Of a stretch of 64,000 nt of DNA, positions 24,154-33,845 are shown one piece after another. The stretch is from assembly GCA_950295325.1 (NCBI GenBank), contig OX485807.1:2606501-2670500 (forward strand). Reading direction: 5' to 3'. This stretch comes from Polytrichum commune (lineage: Eukaryota > Streptophyta > Polytrichopsida > Polytrichales > Polytrichaceae). The stretch's first letter is position 1, and each line of letters starts with the position of its first letter. Both the position numbers and the translations under genes were made by a program. The notes under the pieces are model-generated. The model did no database searches and was not told the DNA's origin. It worked only from the letters and a program-made list of their open reading frames with translations.

Positions 24154-24987
24154 CTATCTAGCCTCGGAGACTACCTCTTTTTCTTTTGCTTCATTTTCTT
24201 TTGCTTTTTTTTCTTTTGCCTCTTTTTCTTTTGCCTCTTTTTCTTTTGCCTCTTTTTCTTTTGCTGCGGCTTCTTTTGCTCGCATTGCTTCAACATTCCT
24301 GAAAATCTCCGCCCCGCGACTATAGCCATTCTTGGGGTGACCGCCATCAAAAACACATTTTGGATTCCGTCGGCCGCCCGAATTATACGACGAAGAATTC
24401 GAATACGATGAAGTGGACTGTCTTGCATTTCTGGTCATGGAGTAGAAACGCTCCAACTCGACGGACGCACTAGCCCGCATAGGTTTACGGGTGGGAGCAA
24501 CCTGCAACGCGTCAATGCAAGAACACATGTGTTAGTTTAGGGAGGAAGACCCAAACGTGTCACACGTTCATTTTTTAAGTGCCGGATGATTGTAATGCGC
24601 GGTTAACCATGTTTGGGGGGGGGGGGGGTTCACCTTGTCACCGGGGGCGTTCCCGTCGGAGTCGGCGAGGAGGGGCAATGCGTCCCGCAAAGGAATAGGA
24701 AGGGTGCCACTCTTCGTAGGCCGAGCGTCCATCCGCAGCCGCCGTTGAGGTGTACTACTGCCGCCGGGCCGAGACGGGGACGTCCGGACGCATTTGCGAT
24801 TTATGCCCTTGAGCGGCGACGGGGACAGAGATGGCCGGAAGATTTGCTTGGGTGGGGGGCTATCGACGACGCCAGAGTCGATAGGCTCCTTGGAGTAGTC
24901 GATGGTGGACGCGGCATCGTAGACGGTCTCGTAGAAGAAGCTCCCCAAGTTTGATTCGCTGACGATCTCAATCGAGGGCTCCAAACG
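24154..24987 (-). CDS. Unit 1 exons A1 and A2: alternative C-terminal exons, low-complexity basic tail
   Basis: A1 is 24634-24987 (118 codons, acceptor GCGCCAG, donor GTGAAC). A2 is 24154-24501 (116 codons, stop TAG). A1 is Pro/Ser-rich with VVDSPPP and SLSPSPL. A2 has TSSYSNSSSYNSGGRR, then YSRGAEIFRNVEAM and a Lys/Glu/Ala repeat (AKEKE units). Unit 2 has the same two exons with the conserved anchors NSPPP, RRLRM, SYNSG and GFSRGPEIFRAMEA. A1 starts with an acceptor only 112 bp after the FCP1-like exon's stop, too little room for a separate promoter. I infer it is spliced in phase 0 from exon B as an alternative 3' end. The function is unknown. Confidence 0.55.
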
Positions 24988-25098
24988 CTGGCGCAAAAAA
25001 GGAAACAAAACAAAACCCAAGGGGAGGGGGGAGCATGTGAAAATCGATATACAATTGAGGCATAATATATCACACACAATGGCACACCATGTAGTATC

Positions 25099-25911
25099 TC
25101 AAATGAGTTTATTATATTTCGCGTGAGCGTACAACTCTCTGTACATATAGTCCTTTGGATCCATGTATCTTTCGCCTATCGGATTACAACTAAGGAACCG
25201 GGGCACGGGTAGTCCGCTCCCCACGAGCGTTTGAATGTACTTAAGTAGGTCTAACAAAAATCGGTCTCGGACCTTCTCGACCGTCCACGTGGGGCAAACT
25301 ATGAAGTTCGAGGTCGGGTTCAAAATGTTTTTGGAAGCGCTGTCGTCCACCATCAACGTGTTGTCACGGGTGGGGCGAACGTCGTAGGGACAGCCGACCA
25401 TGGTCGGACGCTGGTACCATACGACTGGCTTCAAGACCTTAAGAAATTGGTTTACGGCGGGGTTGTTGGGCTTCTTCACAACCCTGCCCTCGGGGGTGTA
25501 TAATGTTTTACAAGAATCATGTCCTAGGACCAAGCACGGGGGTTGGAGTCCCTTGAAGATGAACTCCACGACGGCCTGGGTATTCTCGGACTTCATGGAG
25601 CTCCAAATGATCACCCACCATTTGGATAGGGCGACCTGTAGGAAGCGCCGAAGCCACGGGCGGAGGTACACTAGCTTGCTTTTGATGTACGCGGGGGGTC
25701 CATCGTAGTTGGCGTCCTCGGGCTTGCAGAAAGGCACCGTTGGGACCCTTGGACAATGCACGCACTGGACAAGGACCCCGTTGAGGTCTAGCACCAGGAA
25801 CCGGGTCTTGGGAGGCGAAGGTGGCGAGGGCAAAATCGGGGGGACCACCGCGCTGTCCTCCACACTCCTCGGAGAGGATCGGTGGGGAGCTGCGACGCTA
25901 TGCTCCGAACC
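25099..25911 (-). CDS. Unit 1 terminal exon: FCP1/NLI-interacting-factor-like HAD-fold domain
   Basis: 271 codons including the TGA stop; acceptor at 25912-25913 after a good pyrimidine tract, phase 0. HAD landmarks in order: motif I FLVLDLNGVLVQ, motif II VIIWSSMKSEN, a hydrophobic LVLGHD segment, motif III NTLMVDDSASK, then a tail ending YNKLI. In active FCP/SCP phosphatases motif I is DxDx(T/V). Here and in unit 2 it is D-L-N-G-V, so the second aspartate is absent and the usual acid/base is missing. Plant HAD proteins with DLNG exist, so this may be an inactive or altered binding domain. It is the normal C-terminus of the unit 1 protein if exon A1 is not used. Confidence 0.75.
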   Translation of the reverse strand, partial: GSEHSVAAPHRSSPRSVEDSAVVPPILPSPPSPPKTRFLVLDLNGVLVQCVHCPRVPTVPFCKPEDANYDGPPAYIKSKLVYLRPWLRRFLQVALSKWWVIIWSSMKSENTQAVVEFIFKGLQPPCLVLGHDSCKTLYTPEGRVVKKPNNPAVNQFLKVLKPVVWYQRPTMVGCPYDVRPTRDNTLMVDDSASKNILNPTSNFIVCPTWTVEKVRDRFLLDLLKYIQTLVGSGLPVPRFLSCNPIGERYMDPKDYMYRELYAHAKYNKLI

Positions 25912-26357
25912 CTGCGGCGACGAGCGAGAGAAGGCGGACGAGGACTATGTTATGCTATGTCCATCTCAAGCAGAACGGAAATTTTGTGCAAACACAAGAA
26001 GAATTGGACCATTGGTGGCAACAAAAACATACAAGGGGAACAACATACATTGGGACACGGATGCAAACATATGGGCGCCAAAAATAATAATTTTATTTTT
26101 ACAAATCTCTATGTACAATTTGATTGGGGGGGGACCGCGGTGAACGAGGGCATTCACACTACCCTAATTCTACATCTACAAAATTGGTTGCGCGCCGCCA
26201 AGGTCGAGCGTAGTCGAGTGCAGGTGAGACGAAGGGGATCGCGGGGGGGCACGTTGGGGGGAGGGGGAGCAAGTGTAGAGCATGGGGGGGGCAGGGGGTG
26301 TGCATTTCCTCCTAGCAAGGGGGACACGACCACGCCAACAAGACAATGACCCAGGAA

Positions 26358-26379
26358 GTTTGGGTCGGTCGACCCAAAC
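26358..26379. repeat. Unit 1 palindrome in the B-FCP1 intron
   Basis: Perfect arms GTTTGGGTCG and its reverse complement around the spacer GT. It lies 22 nt downstream of the exon B donor at 26401. The rest of the 490-bp intron (25912-26401) is G-rich on the plus strand with no other site. Confidence 0.9.
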
Positions 26380-26401
26380 TGGGGAGGGCTCAGTGTATTA
26401 C

Positions 26402-27889
26402 CTCGCCCTGGTCATGTCTCGACGATGTGGAAGCCTCCACCGTCCCCGCTGCCCCGCCTCTCTCGCCACCGCCTTCTCCGACGACGTCAGGAACCTTCTC
26501 CTGCAAACGATCGGCATCAGGCCCTTGTCCTAAACCAATCTCCGCATGTGCATCATGCATGCGTTCATCGATTTGGTTAGGAGTAGAGGTATCACCAGGC
26601 CCTTGCAGGCCTTCAACATCTAGCATGGCCGTGTCTAGTTGACACCCATGTTGGTCAAGGGAGGACTGCGCTGCAACGGGGTTTGGGTCGTCCGACCCAA
26701 ACTGTCCTGCATCTGGAGAAGGCCCTTCGGACACTACAGTGGATGGTGGGTTTGGGTCGGTCGACCCAAACATCCTGGGGTCGTCCGCTTGGTGAGGGGG
26801 CGCCATGACTATGGGGGGCCGAAGTGGTGGAGGGCCCAAAGGGGAGGAGGCTCCAGAGACGCGCCAGATGTTGGGGTCATCCACTTGCTGGACCGGCGCG
26901 TACGGAACTTGGTGGGGCCGAATCAAGTGCTGGAAGCTGAAAGACGATTGCGGCACAGGCTGCTGAGGGATGCTCTGCGGAGGGAAGCCGGGGGGCAAGT
27001 GCGGGAAGGAGCTGGAAGGAGCCACCACCAAACCTTGCGCCCACATTCCTTGTATCACTTGTGATATCAATTCGGCGTGGGACGGAGGTTGGGCCATCGC
27101 CCTCTGTCGCTCCTGCTCCAACAGGAGAGCCCTCAGCTCTGCTACCTCGTTCCGCATTGAGGGCTCTTCAGCGGCAGCCTTCTGCAGACGGACGCGTTGC
27201 TCCTCGTCCCTCCTCATCTTCTCGTTCGCCTCCTCCACAGTCAGGACCTCGGGCTTCACCCTAACCATGCCAGCGAACGCTGTCGGGGAGGGGGGATCTG
27301 ATCTGAGCCGTTTGGCGAGCTCAATATCATCGTCGTCCTCGCTGCTTATGGCAATGGTCTCCTCCACGGAGTAGTCGCCATACAGCTTCTTCCCCTTCAA
27401 CTTCCTGCTCTCCCTGAACGTGGCGGTCGCGTCCCTGGAGTACATGTCCCGTGCATCGTCCACAGTCAGGACGGGCACGAGCTTACTCTGCGGGGTTGCC
27501 GCCCGCATCGCCTTCTTCCGTTGAGGGGCTTCGGATTGTTGCGTGAAGCCCGTTGCCCCTTCCTCGACGTCGCCTTCCTTCTCCGCCTCCTCGTGTTCTT
27601 CTACTTCCTCCTCCTCCTCCTCAACCTCGCCACCTTCTGTGCGGGACGGATTGCCCGGATGCAACCCGACCAGAGGTTCGGGAACTTGGGTCGTGGCCCT
27701 CATGGCCATTTCCTCCGGGTTGATGCGACTCACCCTATCAAGAGGGTTTTCGCCACCCTGAACAACCTCGTCGACGTAGCTACCCGGGATCCAATCGAGG
27801 ATGTCCATCTTCTTCGCCAGCGATTTCTGCACCCTATAAAATGGCAAATCGCCATCCTCTATGTAGGAGTATATATTCAGCCCCGACAT
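26402..27889 (-). CDS. Unit 1 exon B: disordered acidic/Pro-rich linker with coiled coil
   Basis: 496 codons, phase 0 at both ends, acceptor TTGTGTAG at 27890-27891, donor GTAATA at 26401. It opens with a short ordered piece (SGLNIYSYIEDGDLPFYRVQ), then acidic runs (EEEEEVEEHEEAEKEGD). A conserved TIAISSEDDDD motif looks like a SUMO-interacting motif. A heptad-like segment follows (EQRVRLQKAAAEE, RALLLEQERQRA) and then a long Pro/Gln-rich tail. Unit 2 has the same order (IIEVSDEDEGD, then LTVSELNAKLEAKM). Two palindromes fall inside the coding sequence and are translated as VWVDRPKL-frame or FGSTDPN-type peptides. It probably acts as a flexible scaffold between the enzyme-like domains. Confidence 0.7.
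26681..26771. repeat. Two unit 1 palindromes inside coding exon B
   Basis: 26681-26702 (spacer TC) and 26750-26771 (spacer GT), both with perfect 10-bp arms. They are translated in frame as FGSDDPN and FGSTDPN, so the palindrome has been tolerated as protein sequence in the disordered tail. Confidence 0.9.
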
Positions 27890-27963
27890 CTACACAATCC
27901 AAGTTATAGGGAAATTAGAATTTGTCGAGGCAGTCACATATACAAGACTAAGTGAAATGTGTA

Positions 27964-28021
27964 GTTTGGGCCGGTCGACCCAAACCTGCAAAGAGCCTAG
28001 TTTGGGTCGATTGACCCAAAC
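27964..28021. repeat. Two unit 1 palindromes in the C-B intron
   Basis: 27964-27985 (one arm mismatch, spacer GT) and 28000-28021 (one arm mismatch, spacer AT). They lie in a 160-bp intron (27890-28049). The second is 28 nt from the exon C donor. Confidence 0.88.
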
Positions 28022-28049
28022 TGCTTACGAGCTATAGAAAGTCACTTAC

Positions 28050-29381
28050 CATAGCAGCATAGACAGGTTTTGAGCCTCCGAAGACGTTGAAGATGCAGTC
28101 CCCTCTCCTCGTCAGCGTCCTCATCATTCTCATGTAAAATTCCATCCGTAGCTCATCTAAAGGATAGTTCGCGTATTTAGCCTCGTCGTAGAGGCACTTG
28201 TTGGCACCCAACCCTTCTGGAACTTGGAAGAGTTTGTCCATCCGGGATATAGGGTGGTTCGGCACCTTCAGCAACTCCGCTTTGTACACGAAGTACAAAC
28301 ACAAGACGTTGACGAACTTGGTCTTCTTGTCCCTCAACGTCGTGTAAGCCCCCTCCGCCGGTGCGGCGATGTAGTGAGACTTGGAGACTGCATACTCCGG
28401 CTGCAGTTTCCGGACAAGCTCGTACACCTGCTCCGCCCTCCTATCCTCGACTATCCAAAGCCAGATATCTACCTCCCTGAACTTAGGGCTTGCATAATCG
28501 ACGAACTTAGATAGGAAGGGGTCATAGAAGAGGGTGCTCATTGTGCCCTCAAATGAGCTTCCAGGAATATTCCTGAAATCAATCATCCCAAAAGGAAAGC
28601 GGTCCCTTGCTTTCGTCCTTATCGCCATTCTGGCGTCCTGACCTGGCCAGCCCTGAATTTTCAAAGGCTCGAAGGTGACAAGGTTGAAGTACGCTTCCCC
28701 TTCAAACTTGACAATCTTCTTCTCCTTGATGAAGTTCGAGAACGCACGCGCTGTGTGATCCGGAAGCGCCCGGTTCTTCCCACCCTTCACCATCTTGGCC
28801 CGCAAGAAGTCGTCCCCCGCTTCCCTTATTAGAGCCGCCATGGAGGCACTGGTGAACTTATATTCATCTTTGAATGCTCTCCAGTTAGCCTCATGGACCT
28901 CGCCGTCCACGACAATATTCCTCTCTGGCACTAGTTTATGCAGCTCCTGCACGATAGTCGTCTTCTTTTTCCTGTTCTCCGTCCATTCCTTCATGGTGTA
29001 GCATGAAGGAATGAAGGATTTGGGCTTTTGGAAGACAATCTTCGGGTGCACCCAACACCTCTTCGCCGTGGGTGCCACGTGCAGGATGTGCGATGCCGCC
29101 TTCTCCACCTCCGTCTCTGACAGCCCTTGAAGAGTTCTAAAGAACTCTCTCACGAGAGGCTTCATCTGCTTGAAGCGCGAGGCCAGGCAAAAGAAAGCGC
29201 TAGTGTCGGGGTCAATCAAATCCCCCGTCTCGTGCTTTTCAAACACGGTTTTCCACTTCCTCCAAACTGAGTCCGATGCTGTAATCAAGTAAATCTCCCC
29301 CTTGAGGTCGCTGTATTTCTTTTGCTTGTGGCTCGAATTATCAATGGAGGAAAATTTGTTGATCATTTGGTATTTGAAATC
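28050..29381 (-). CDS. Unit 1 exon C: resembles a degenerate beta-class DNA methyltransferase
   Basis: 444 codons, phase 0, acceptor CACGTGCAG at 29382-29383, donor GTAAGT at 28049. The C-terminal stretch RRGDCIFNVFGGSKPVYAAM is built like the GD-VLD-F-GSGTT-AA (motif X/I) end of N4/N6 beta-class methyltransferases. Upstream, FPFGMIDFRNIPG occupies the place where DPPY/W (motif IV) would be. It is followed by FYDPF and by DIWLWIVEDRRAEQ, similar to the strand after motif IV. Unit 2 keeps IDFRGIPG and YNVCGGSKFMYAAM. The catalytic DPPY is thus replaced in both copies, so activity is doubtful. The N-terminal 200 residues are not recognised. The family assignment is inference from motif order and could be wrong. 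Confidence 0.6.
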
Positions 29382-29471
29382 CTGCACGTGAACAAAACAG
29401 AACATTTGAATGCGTGTTAGATATGTACATGTGATTTCCAAACCATATCATGACCAACATCTACAACAAGA

Positions 29472-29589
29472 GTTTGGGTCGATCGACCCAAACTAAAAAA
29501 ACACACAAGACTGCAACAGTTGTTTGGGTCGATCGACCCAAACTAAATAAACAAGGCTGCACCAGGAGTTTGGGTCGGTCGACCCAAAC
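29472..29589. repeat. Three unit 1 palindromes in the D-C intron
   Basis: 29472-29493 (spacer AT), 29522-29543 (spacer AT) and 29568-29589 (spacer GT), all with perfect arms GTTTGGGTCG. The intron is 29382-29598. The last site is 9 nt from the exon D donor. Confidence 0.93.
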
Positions 29590-29598
29590 AATACTCAC

Positions 29599-30924
29599 CA
29601 CCCACTTGGGATTCTTGTCCTTTGCATTCTCCCTCTCCTTGGGAGGCCTACCATAGAACTCCCACACCTCCCGCGAGGCCATGATATTCCTTATCCAGGA
29701 AGCTTGGTAAGCCCTCTTCTTGTTTCCCATATTGAAGTACCGGGAGATGTCGCTGAGCTTGGTCTCGTCGTCAGACCACACCACCAGTGCCTTCCAAACC
29801 TTCAGCTTTTCCTTCTGATTGTTGGGATCATCCCACTCATTCATGAGTTGGATTTTCTTGGATGCCTCCACGCTGTGTTGGCCGTCTATCAGCCAAAAAT
29901 CGCCCTTCTGAATTGTTGGCCACATTTCAGGTGTAGGCATTTTCTTGAGACCCTGTGGCATCACTACAATTGTTTGCCTGTCGTCTTTAAACTGCTCGCA
30001 AACGATCTGCGCGATTATCCAGTCAACGTAGGCGTCCTCCTTTGCCCGGACACACTTCTCCGGTGGCGCTAGATGGCACTGGCTGATGTTCACGTCGAAC
30101 TTGAAATCCCTGCCCATGAAAAAACAGTGGGAGCATTTCGTCGTGAAATTGTTCACAATTTTCTGCAGCTCCCCTGCATCCACCTCTTCGCCTGGCTTCG
30201 GCATGCGCATCTCCGGTGAGACTGGCTCGTCAGTCATCACAGATGACTCTCTCGCCCTCTTGGATGGAGTTGTTTGACGGCTCCCAGAAGGTGTAGGTGT
30301 CTCACTATTCGTAGGTGTTTGGGAGGGAGTGGTCCTACGCGAGTCAGCCGGTACTGGTAGCGGCATCCTCACCGATTGAGGTCTTGACGACCCTGCTCCT
30401 TCCTCTGTGGGAGCTTTCCGCCTCACAGGTTGCTGTGATTTGGTTTTGCTTTGCAGGCCCCTGTTCAACACGGTTATTGCATGTTTTAGTTTTGTGAACC
30501 GGCTTGAGACCTTGGTATTCGATGTACTCCCATCGATAAATATTGTCTCCGGCTTGATAACTTCCGGTTCGACACAGGACTCTCTTGCATAGAGTGCGTC
30601 GAAAGGCTCGGAGAACTGGTGCATGAACATATGCGCGTTCTACACAGCCGAGTTCTCGAGGATGACGTCGGTATAGTCTCCAAGAGACTGTACCGATGCG
30701 ACCTCCCATCCCGCAAGAGTCGCCCAGGTGTGTTTCTCCACGGTTCCCACCTTGACAACAAAAATCATTTTGTATGTTGAGGCTTTGACTACTTGAATAG
30801 ACCAAGCGAGGACAAGCCCGTCCTTAGGGGAATAGGAGTCATCCTGCGGGGTTTCGTGCTCCTGCCACAACATGTCCGGCGCAGGCATGAACCACCTTTC
30901 GCCGGGTCTTTTCTTTGGAGCCAT
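29599..30924 (-). CDS. Unit 1 exon D: ParB/DGQHR-like domain, carries an in-frame stop
   Basis: 442 codons from the ATG at 30924, which directly follows an acceptor (TTTTCTTACAG), to donor GTGAGT at 29598. Near residue 347 it reads GDFWLIDGQHSVEAS, matching the DGQHR/ParB signature (I-DG-HR). It is preceded by VVMPQGL and followed by LSDISRYFNMGNKKRAY, which resembles the Asn-containing stretch after that motif. In ParB-type proteins this fold binds CTP or acts as a nuclease and works with palindromic sites. The middle is Ser/Pro/Thr-rich (TPSQTPTNSETPTPSGS). A TAG stop at 30640-30642 interrupts the frame after about 94 codons; unit 2 has no stop there. Unit 1 may therefore be inactivated, or depend on readthrough or a downstream start. 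Confidence 0.65.
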
Positions 30925-30950
30925 CTGTAAGAAAATAATGTGCAAGGTTA

Positions 30951-31399
30951 GTTTCGGTCGTTCGACCCAAACATCTATGACATGAATAGGTTTAGGTGGA
31001 TTGTGTATTTTTATATTTCAGCATCATTTGTAATGATAATAAGAATGTTGTGATTATTGGGTGGATTTGCATTTTATATTGTTTGTGACATGCAGGATTC
31101 CTTGATACTTTTCCTTGATACATTCCTTGATTATTATTTTGGGTTGATGTGAATTTTATATTGATGCAAAATATCATGGATTTCTTTATGAGTTTATAAT
31201 TAGAAGACTTTGTTTGGGTCGCTCGGCCCAAACATGATGCTTTGTTTTGTGTTTGGGTCGAGCGACCCAAACAAGGGGCTGTGTTTGGGTCGGTCGACCC
31301 AAACAAGAGGCTGTGTTTGGGTCGGTCGACCCAAACAAGAGGCTGTGTTTGGATCGGTCGACCCAAACAATAGGCTGTGTTTGGGTCGTCTCCCCAAAC
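30951..31399. repeat. Palindrome array in the 5' leader intron of unit 1 (7 sites)
   Basis: Sites at 30951-30972, 31212-31233, 31251-31272, 31283-31304, 31315-31336, 31347-31368 and 31379-31399. The last five start exactly 32 bp apart, with a 10-bp linker close to AAGAGGCTGT, so this part is a tandem array. Spacers vary (TT, CT, AG, GT, GT, GT, TC) while the arms stay GTTTGGGTCG with 0-2 changes; the final copy lacks a base. They lie in the predicted intron 30925-31517, upstream of the start codon. Confidence 0.92.
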
Positions 31400-31517
31400 A
31401 GTATTATTTTAATATATTTTTTAAACTTGGCATGTAGCATATACAATGCTTATGCATTGTGTATGCTACAACACCGTGAATCTACAAACACATATTGGTT
31501 AAAATAAAATACAATAC

Positions 31518-31920
31518 CTTTCAAAGATGTTGTGCAGACAATTTGGAGTAGAGCAGGTTGTTCTTCCAATAATTCTCAATATCAAACAAACTGTGAGAAA
31601 GTTCAATGAGAAACTTTCAAACAACTATCAACTCTCTCAAACAGCTCTTGGATCTCTCAACCAACTCCTGAATCTCACACAGAACTACTGAATCTCTCAA
31701 AAGACTTCGAAATGTCTAAACCAACTCCTGAATCTCACACACAACTACTGAATCTCTCAAAAGACTTCGAAATGTCTAAACCAATTCCTGAATCTCACAC
31801 ACAACTACTAAACCTCTCAAAAGACTTCGAAATGTCTAAACCCACTCCTGAATCCCTCACAAAACTACTGAATCTCTCAAACGACTTCGAAAACTCTCAA
31901 ACAACTCTTGATACTCTTAA
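31518..31920 (-). promoter_or_regulatory. Unit 1 leader exon start and repetitive promoter region
   Basis: A donor (GAAAG then GTATTG) at 31517 suggests a 5' non-coding exon rightwards from 31518; unit 2 has a similarly placed donor at 60290. At 31641-31920 a 60-bp unit is tandemly repeated about four times (AATGTCTAAACC, CTCCTGAATCTCA, CTCTCAAAAGACTTCG). The short ORF through it (31712-32161) is a by-product of the 60-bp period. No clear TATA box was found. The transcription start is not defined. Confidence 0.4.
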
Positions 31921-32322
31921 AGAACTCTTGAATTTCACAAGCACTCCTAAAACTTCCAGTACAAACACCTGGACCTCCCAAACAGAAGCTTTATCTCCTA
32001 CACAATGTTCTACTAACTTCCCTCAGCACTTTCCAACACTCTTCAACAGTCTTGGACTAATTTCCTTCACACTCACGCTCGAAAACCCTCCTCCGTATGT
32101 TTCTGTTTCTTTCAAAATAAACCCTAACTTCCAAGATTGCACTGCGGCTATTCTATTGTAGAGCAAGAGGAAGGAGGGAAATAGAAGAATTAGAAGAAAG
32201 CAAAACGCGGGTGAATGTGAAGAAAACCCACACCAAGCCTGAATTGCCGTGGCGCTTTGCGAAAGCAGCGCTTCAGGAGAGGCGGCGCTTCCAAGCAAAG
32301 CGCGGAGCGTAAGCTTGGCGCG

Positions 32323-32343
32323 GAGAGAGAGAGAGAGAGAGAA
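32323..32343. repeat. (GA)n microsatellite
   Basis: About ten GA dinucleotides in a GC-rich block (32240-32400) that resembles in composition the block at 60700-60900 of unit 2. Confidence 0.9.
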
Positions 32344-32399
32344 AGAATGAAAAAATGTGACGGTTGGGGTTTTGTTTGCCTCGGGAATTGGCCCCCAAC

Positions 32400-33090
32400 C
32401 GCATGAATAGGGTGCCCACAGGTTTAGGGCACCCACGGAAACAGGGTTACAGGGAACCCTAAAACCTAAAGCTTGACTCTAAACCCTTAGCGGGCCTACC
32501 TCTTTAAGAGTACATAGGCTATTTGCCTCATAGCATAGGTTGCATTCTACAATATCAACTTTTTGTAAGTTGAAAACCTTTTGAGTTTGTAAGTTCCTCG
32601 CCAATTGCCTTCAAAACTAATTTTTAGTAGGTTAAAATCCTTCATATCTTTTAATGTTGTAGGTTTTAAAATCAAAATTTGAGTACTAAGTGGGATCCTT
32701 GGCAGGAATTGAACATGGCTAAGCCTTTCACCACGTTTGAAGGCCAAGGATTAACCAAGTCTTTTTTAAAGAGTTGATTATAAGTTATGAAAGGTTGCTA
32801 AAATTCAAATGAGTTCAAGGGTGAAAGTTCTCACCATGTTCTCATTCAACCTCTACTCTTCCTGCAAGATATAGCCTAAAGATATGTACTTAGGCCAACT
32901 AATTTCCCAATTTGAAGAAGGATGAATGGCTAAAATCCTCTCTTTTAAAAAAAATTTAGGCAAAATTTCCTAAATGTTTTTTATCACATAGGTTGATATC
33001 CTATGTTTTTAAATTGTCCATAGGCTCTTTGTCCTACACTTTCAAAATTTTATAGGCTAAGTCACTAATTTTGTAGGCTGCATTTGTTTT
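32400..33090. other. No gene recognised
   Basis: AT-rich sequence with scattered stops in all frames and many short degenerate motifs around TAGGTT and AAATCC. Nothing coding or structured is visible. Confidence 0.5.
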
Positions 33091-33275
33091 AATCGGTATA
33101 TTCATTAATTTGGGATTTTTTCGGCATTTTGAGAAAGTTACAAATATAAGAACATGGATAAAATCGCACGTACATTGGAGAATGTTGTAAGATGCAAATA
33201 CTTTGAAGCGGGTGTTCATATCAAGAACGCAATTAAGATCTCATATGAAGATGGTTTAGGTAGGACGACCCAAAC
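33091..33275 (+). mobile_element. Relict left terminus of another unit, with one palindrome
   Basis: 33091-33240 matches 23611-23760 at roughly three positions in four, in the same orientation (shared GGCATTTTGAGA, ATAAGAACA, TTGTAAGATGCAAA, ACTTTGAAGCGGGTGTT). It is followed at 33254-33275 by a palindrome with arms GTTTAGGTAG and CGACCCAAAC. No coding exons follow, so this is a decayed fragment. Confidence 0.6.
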
Positions 33276-33845
33276 ATTACACTATGTTGTTGTGGTTCAT
33301 ATATTAATTTGAGAGAAGAGAAAATCTCAAATTAGCAAATTTTAGGGTTTAGGTTCTTTTGGACCCTGCTCTAAACCCTTATTAGTTTTTTCAAAAGAAC
33401 TATGGAGTACCCTAAGGTGCTACATAAAATGTGTTATTCTACAAAACTAACCATTTATATAGCCAGCGCATTCTTACAACAAAACTTTATGCTAAACTAA
33501 TACTTATCCCCTACTTACATGACACCATACCCTAAATTTTCCAAAATCATTGAAGGCATTGGTTTCTCTTTTGTTTGAGCATGTTAGAAAAACCATATAA
33601 TTGCGTTATATTTAACGATGTAACCATTCACATTTAGTCTTTACCAATGATGCCAACAATTCACACGATATTGAATGAAAAAAAAAAGATTACACACACC
33701 CCCCAACATGTGGAACAATTTAGAATAATTGAGTGTGGAGCCTAATAAATGAATACCTTCCCCAACTGCATTTTGCAAGGGTTTTGAAATGCACGATCCT
33801 TATTTGAAAATGCGAACATGCTCAAGTTTTAAGTACATCCCTTAG

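Larger units (their letters stand above)
23615..32350 (-). mobile_element. Unit 1: mobile-element-like unit with its own palindrome family
   Basis: Left end defined by the terminal sequence shared with units 2 and 3. It contains one large minus-strand multi-exon gene (coding exons 24154-30924, a 5' non-coding exon from 31518 rightwards), 15 palindromes with arm GTTTGGGTCG, and a repetitive 5' region (31641-31920) plus a GC-rich, GA-rich block to about 32350. The organisation parallels unit 2 exon for exon. No inverted terminus was found on the right, so that limit is a guess. No transposase is recognised, so mobility is inferred from the shared ends only. Confidence 0.6.

Noticed and set aside
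29461-29598. Extension of exon D through the palindromes (continuous ORF)
   Set aside because: A strong GTGAGT donor precedes the palindromes, and the matching exon in unit 2 has a donor at the same point; the ORF extension is intronic.
31251-31399. Possible CRISPR-like array
   Set aside because: The repeats are perfect palindromes separated by only about 10 bp of near-identical linker, with no unique spacers, in plant DNA.
31210-31446. ORFs on both strands encoding repeated FGSTDPN / VWVDRPKH peptides
   Set aside because: They are translations of the palindrome array in a predicted intron; every frame gives a similar peptide because of the repeat period.
31712-32161. 149-codon ORF with repeated ESHTQLLNLSKDFEMSKP peptide
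   Set aside because: The 60-bp tandem repeat is a multiple of three, so an open frame is expected by chance; it lies upstream of the unit 1 leader exon on the opposite strand.
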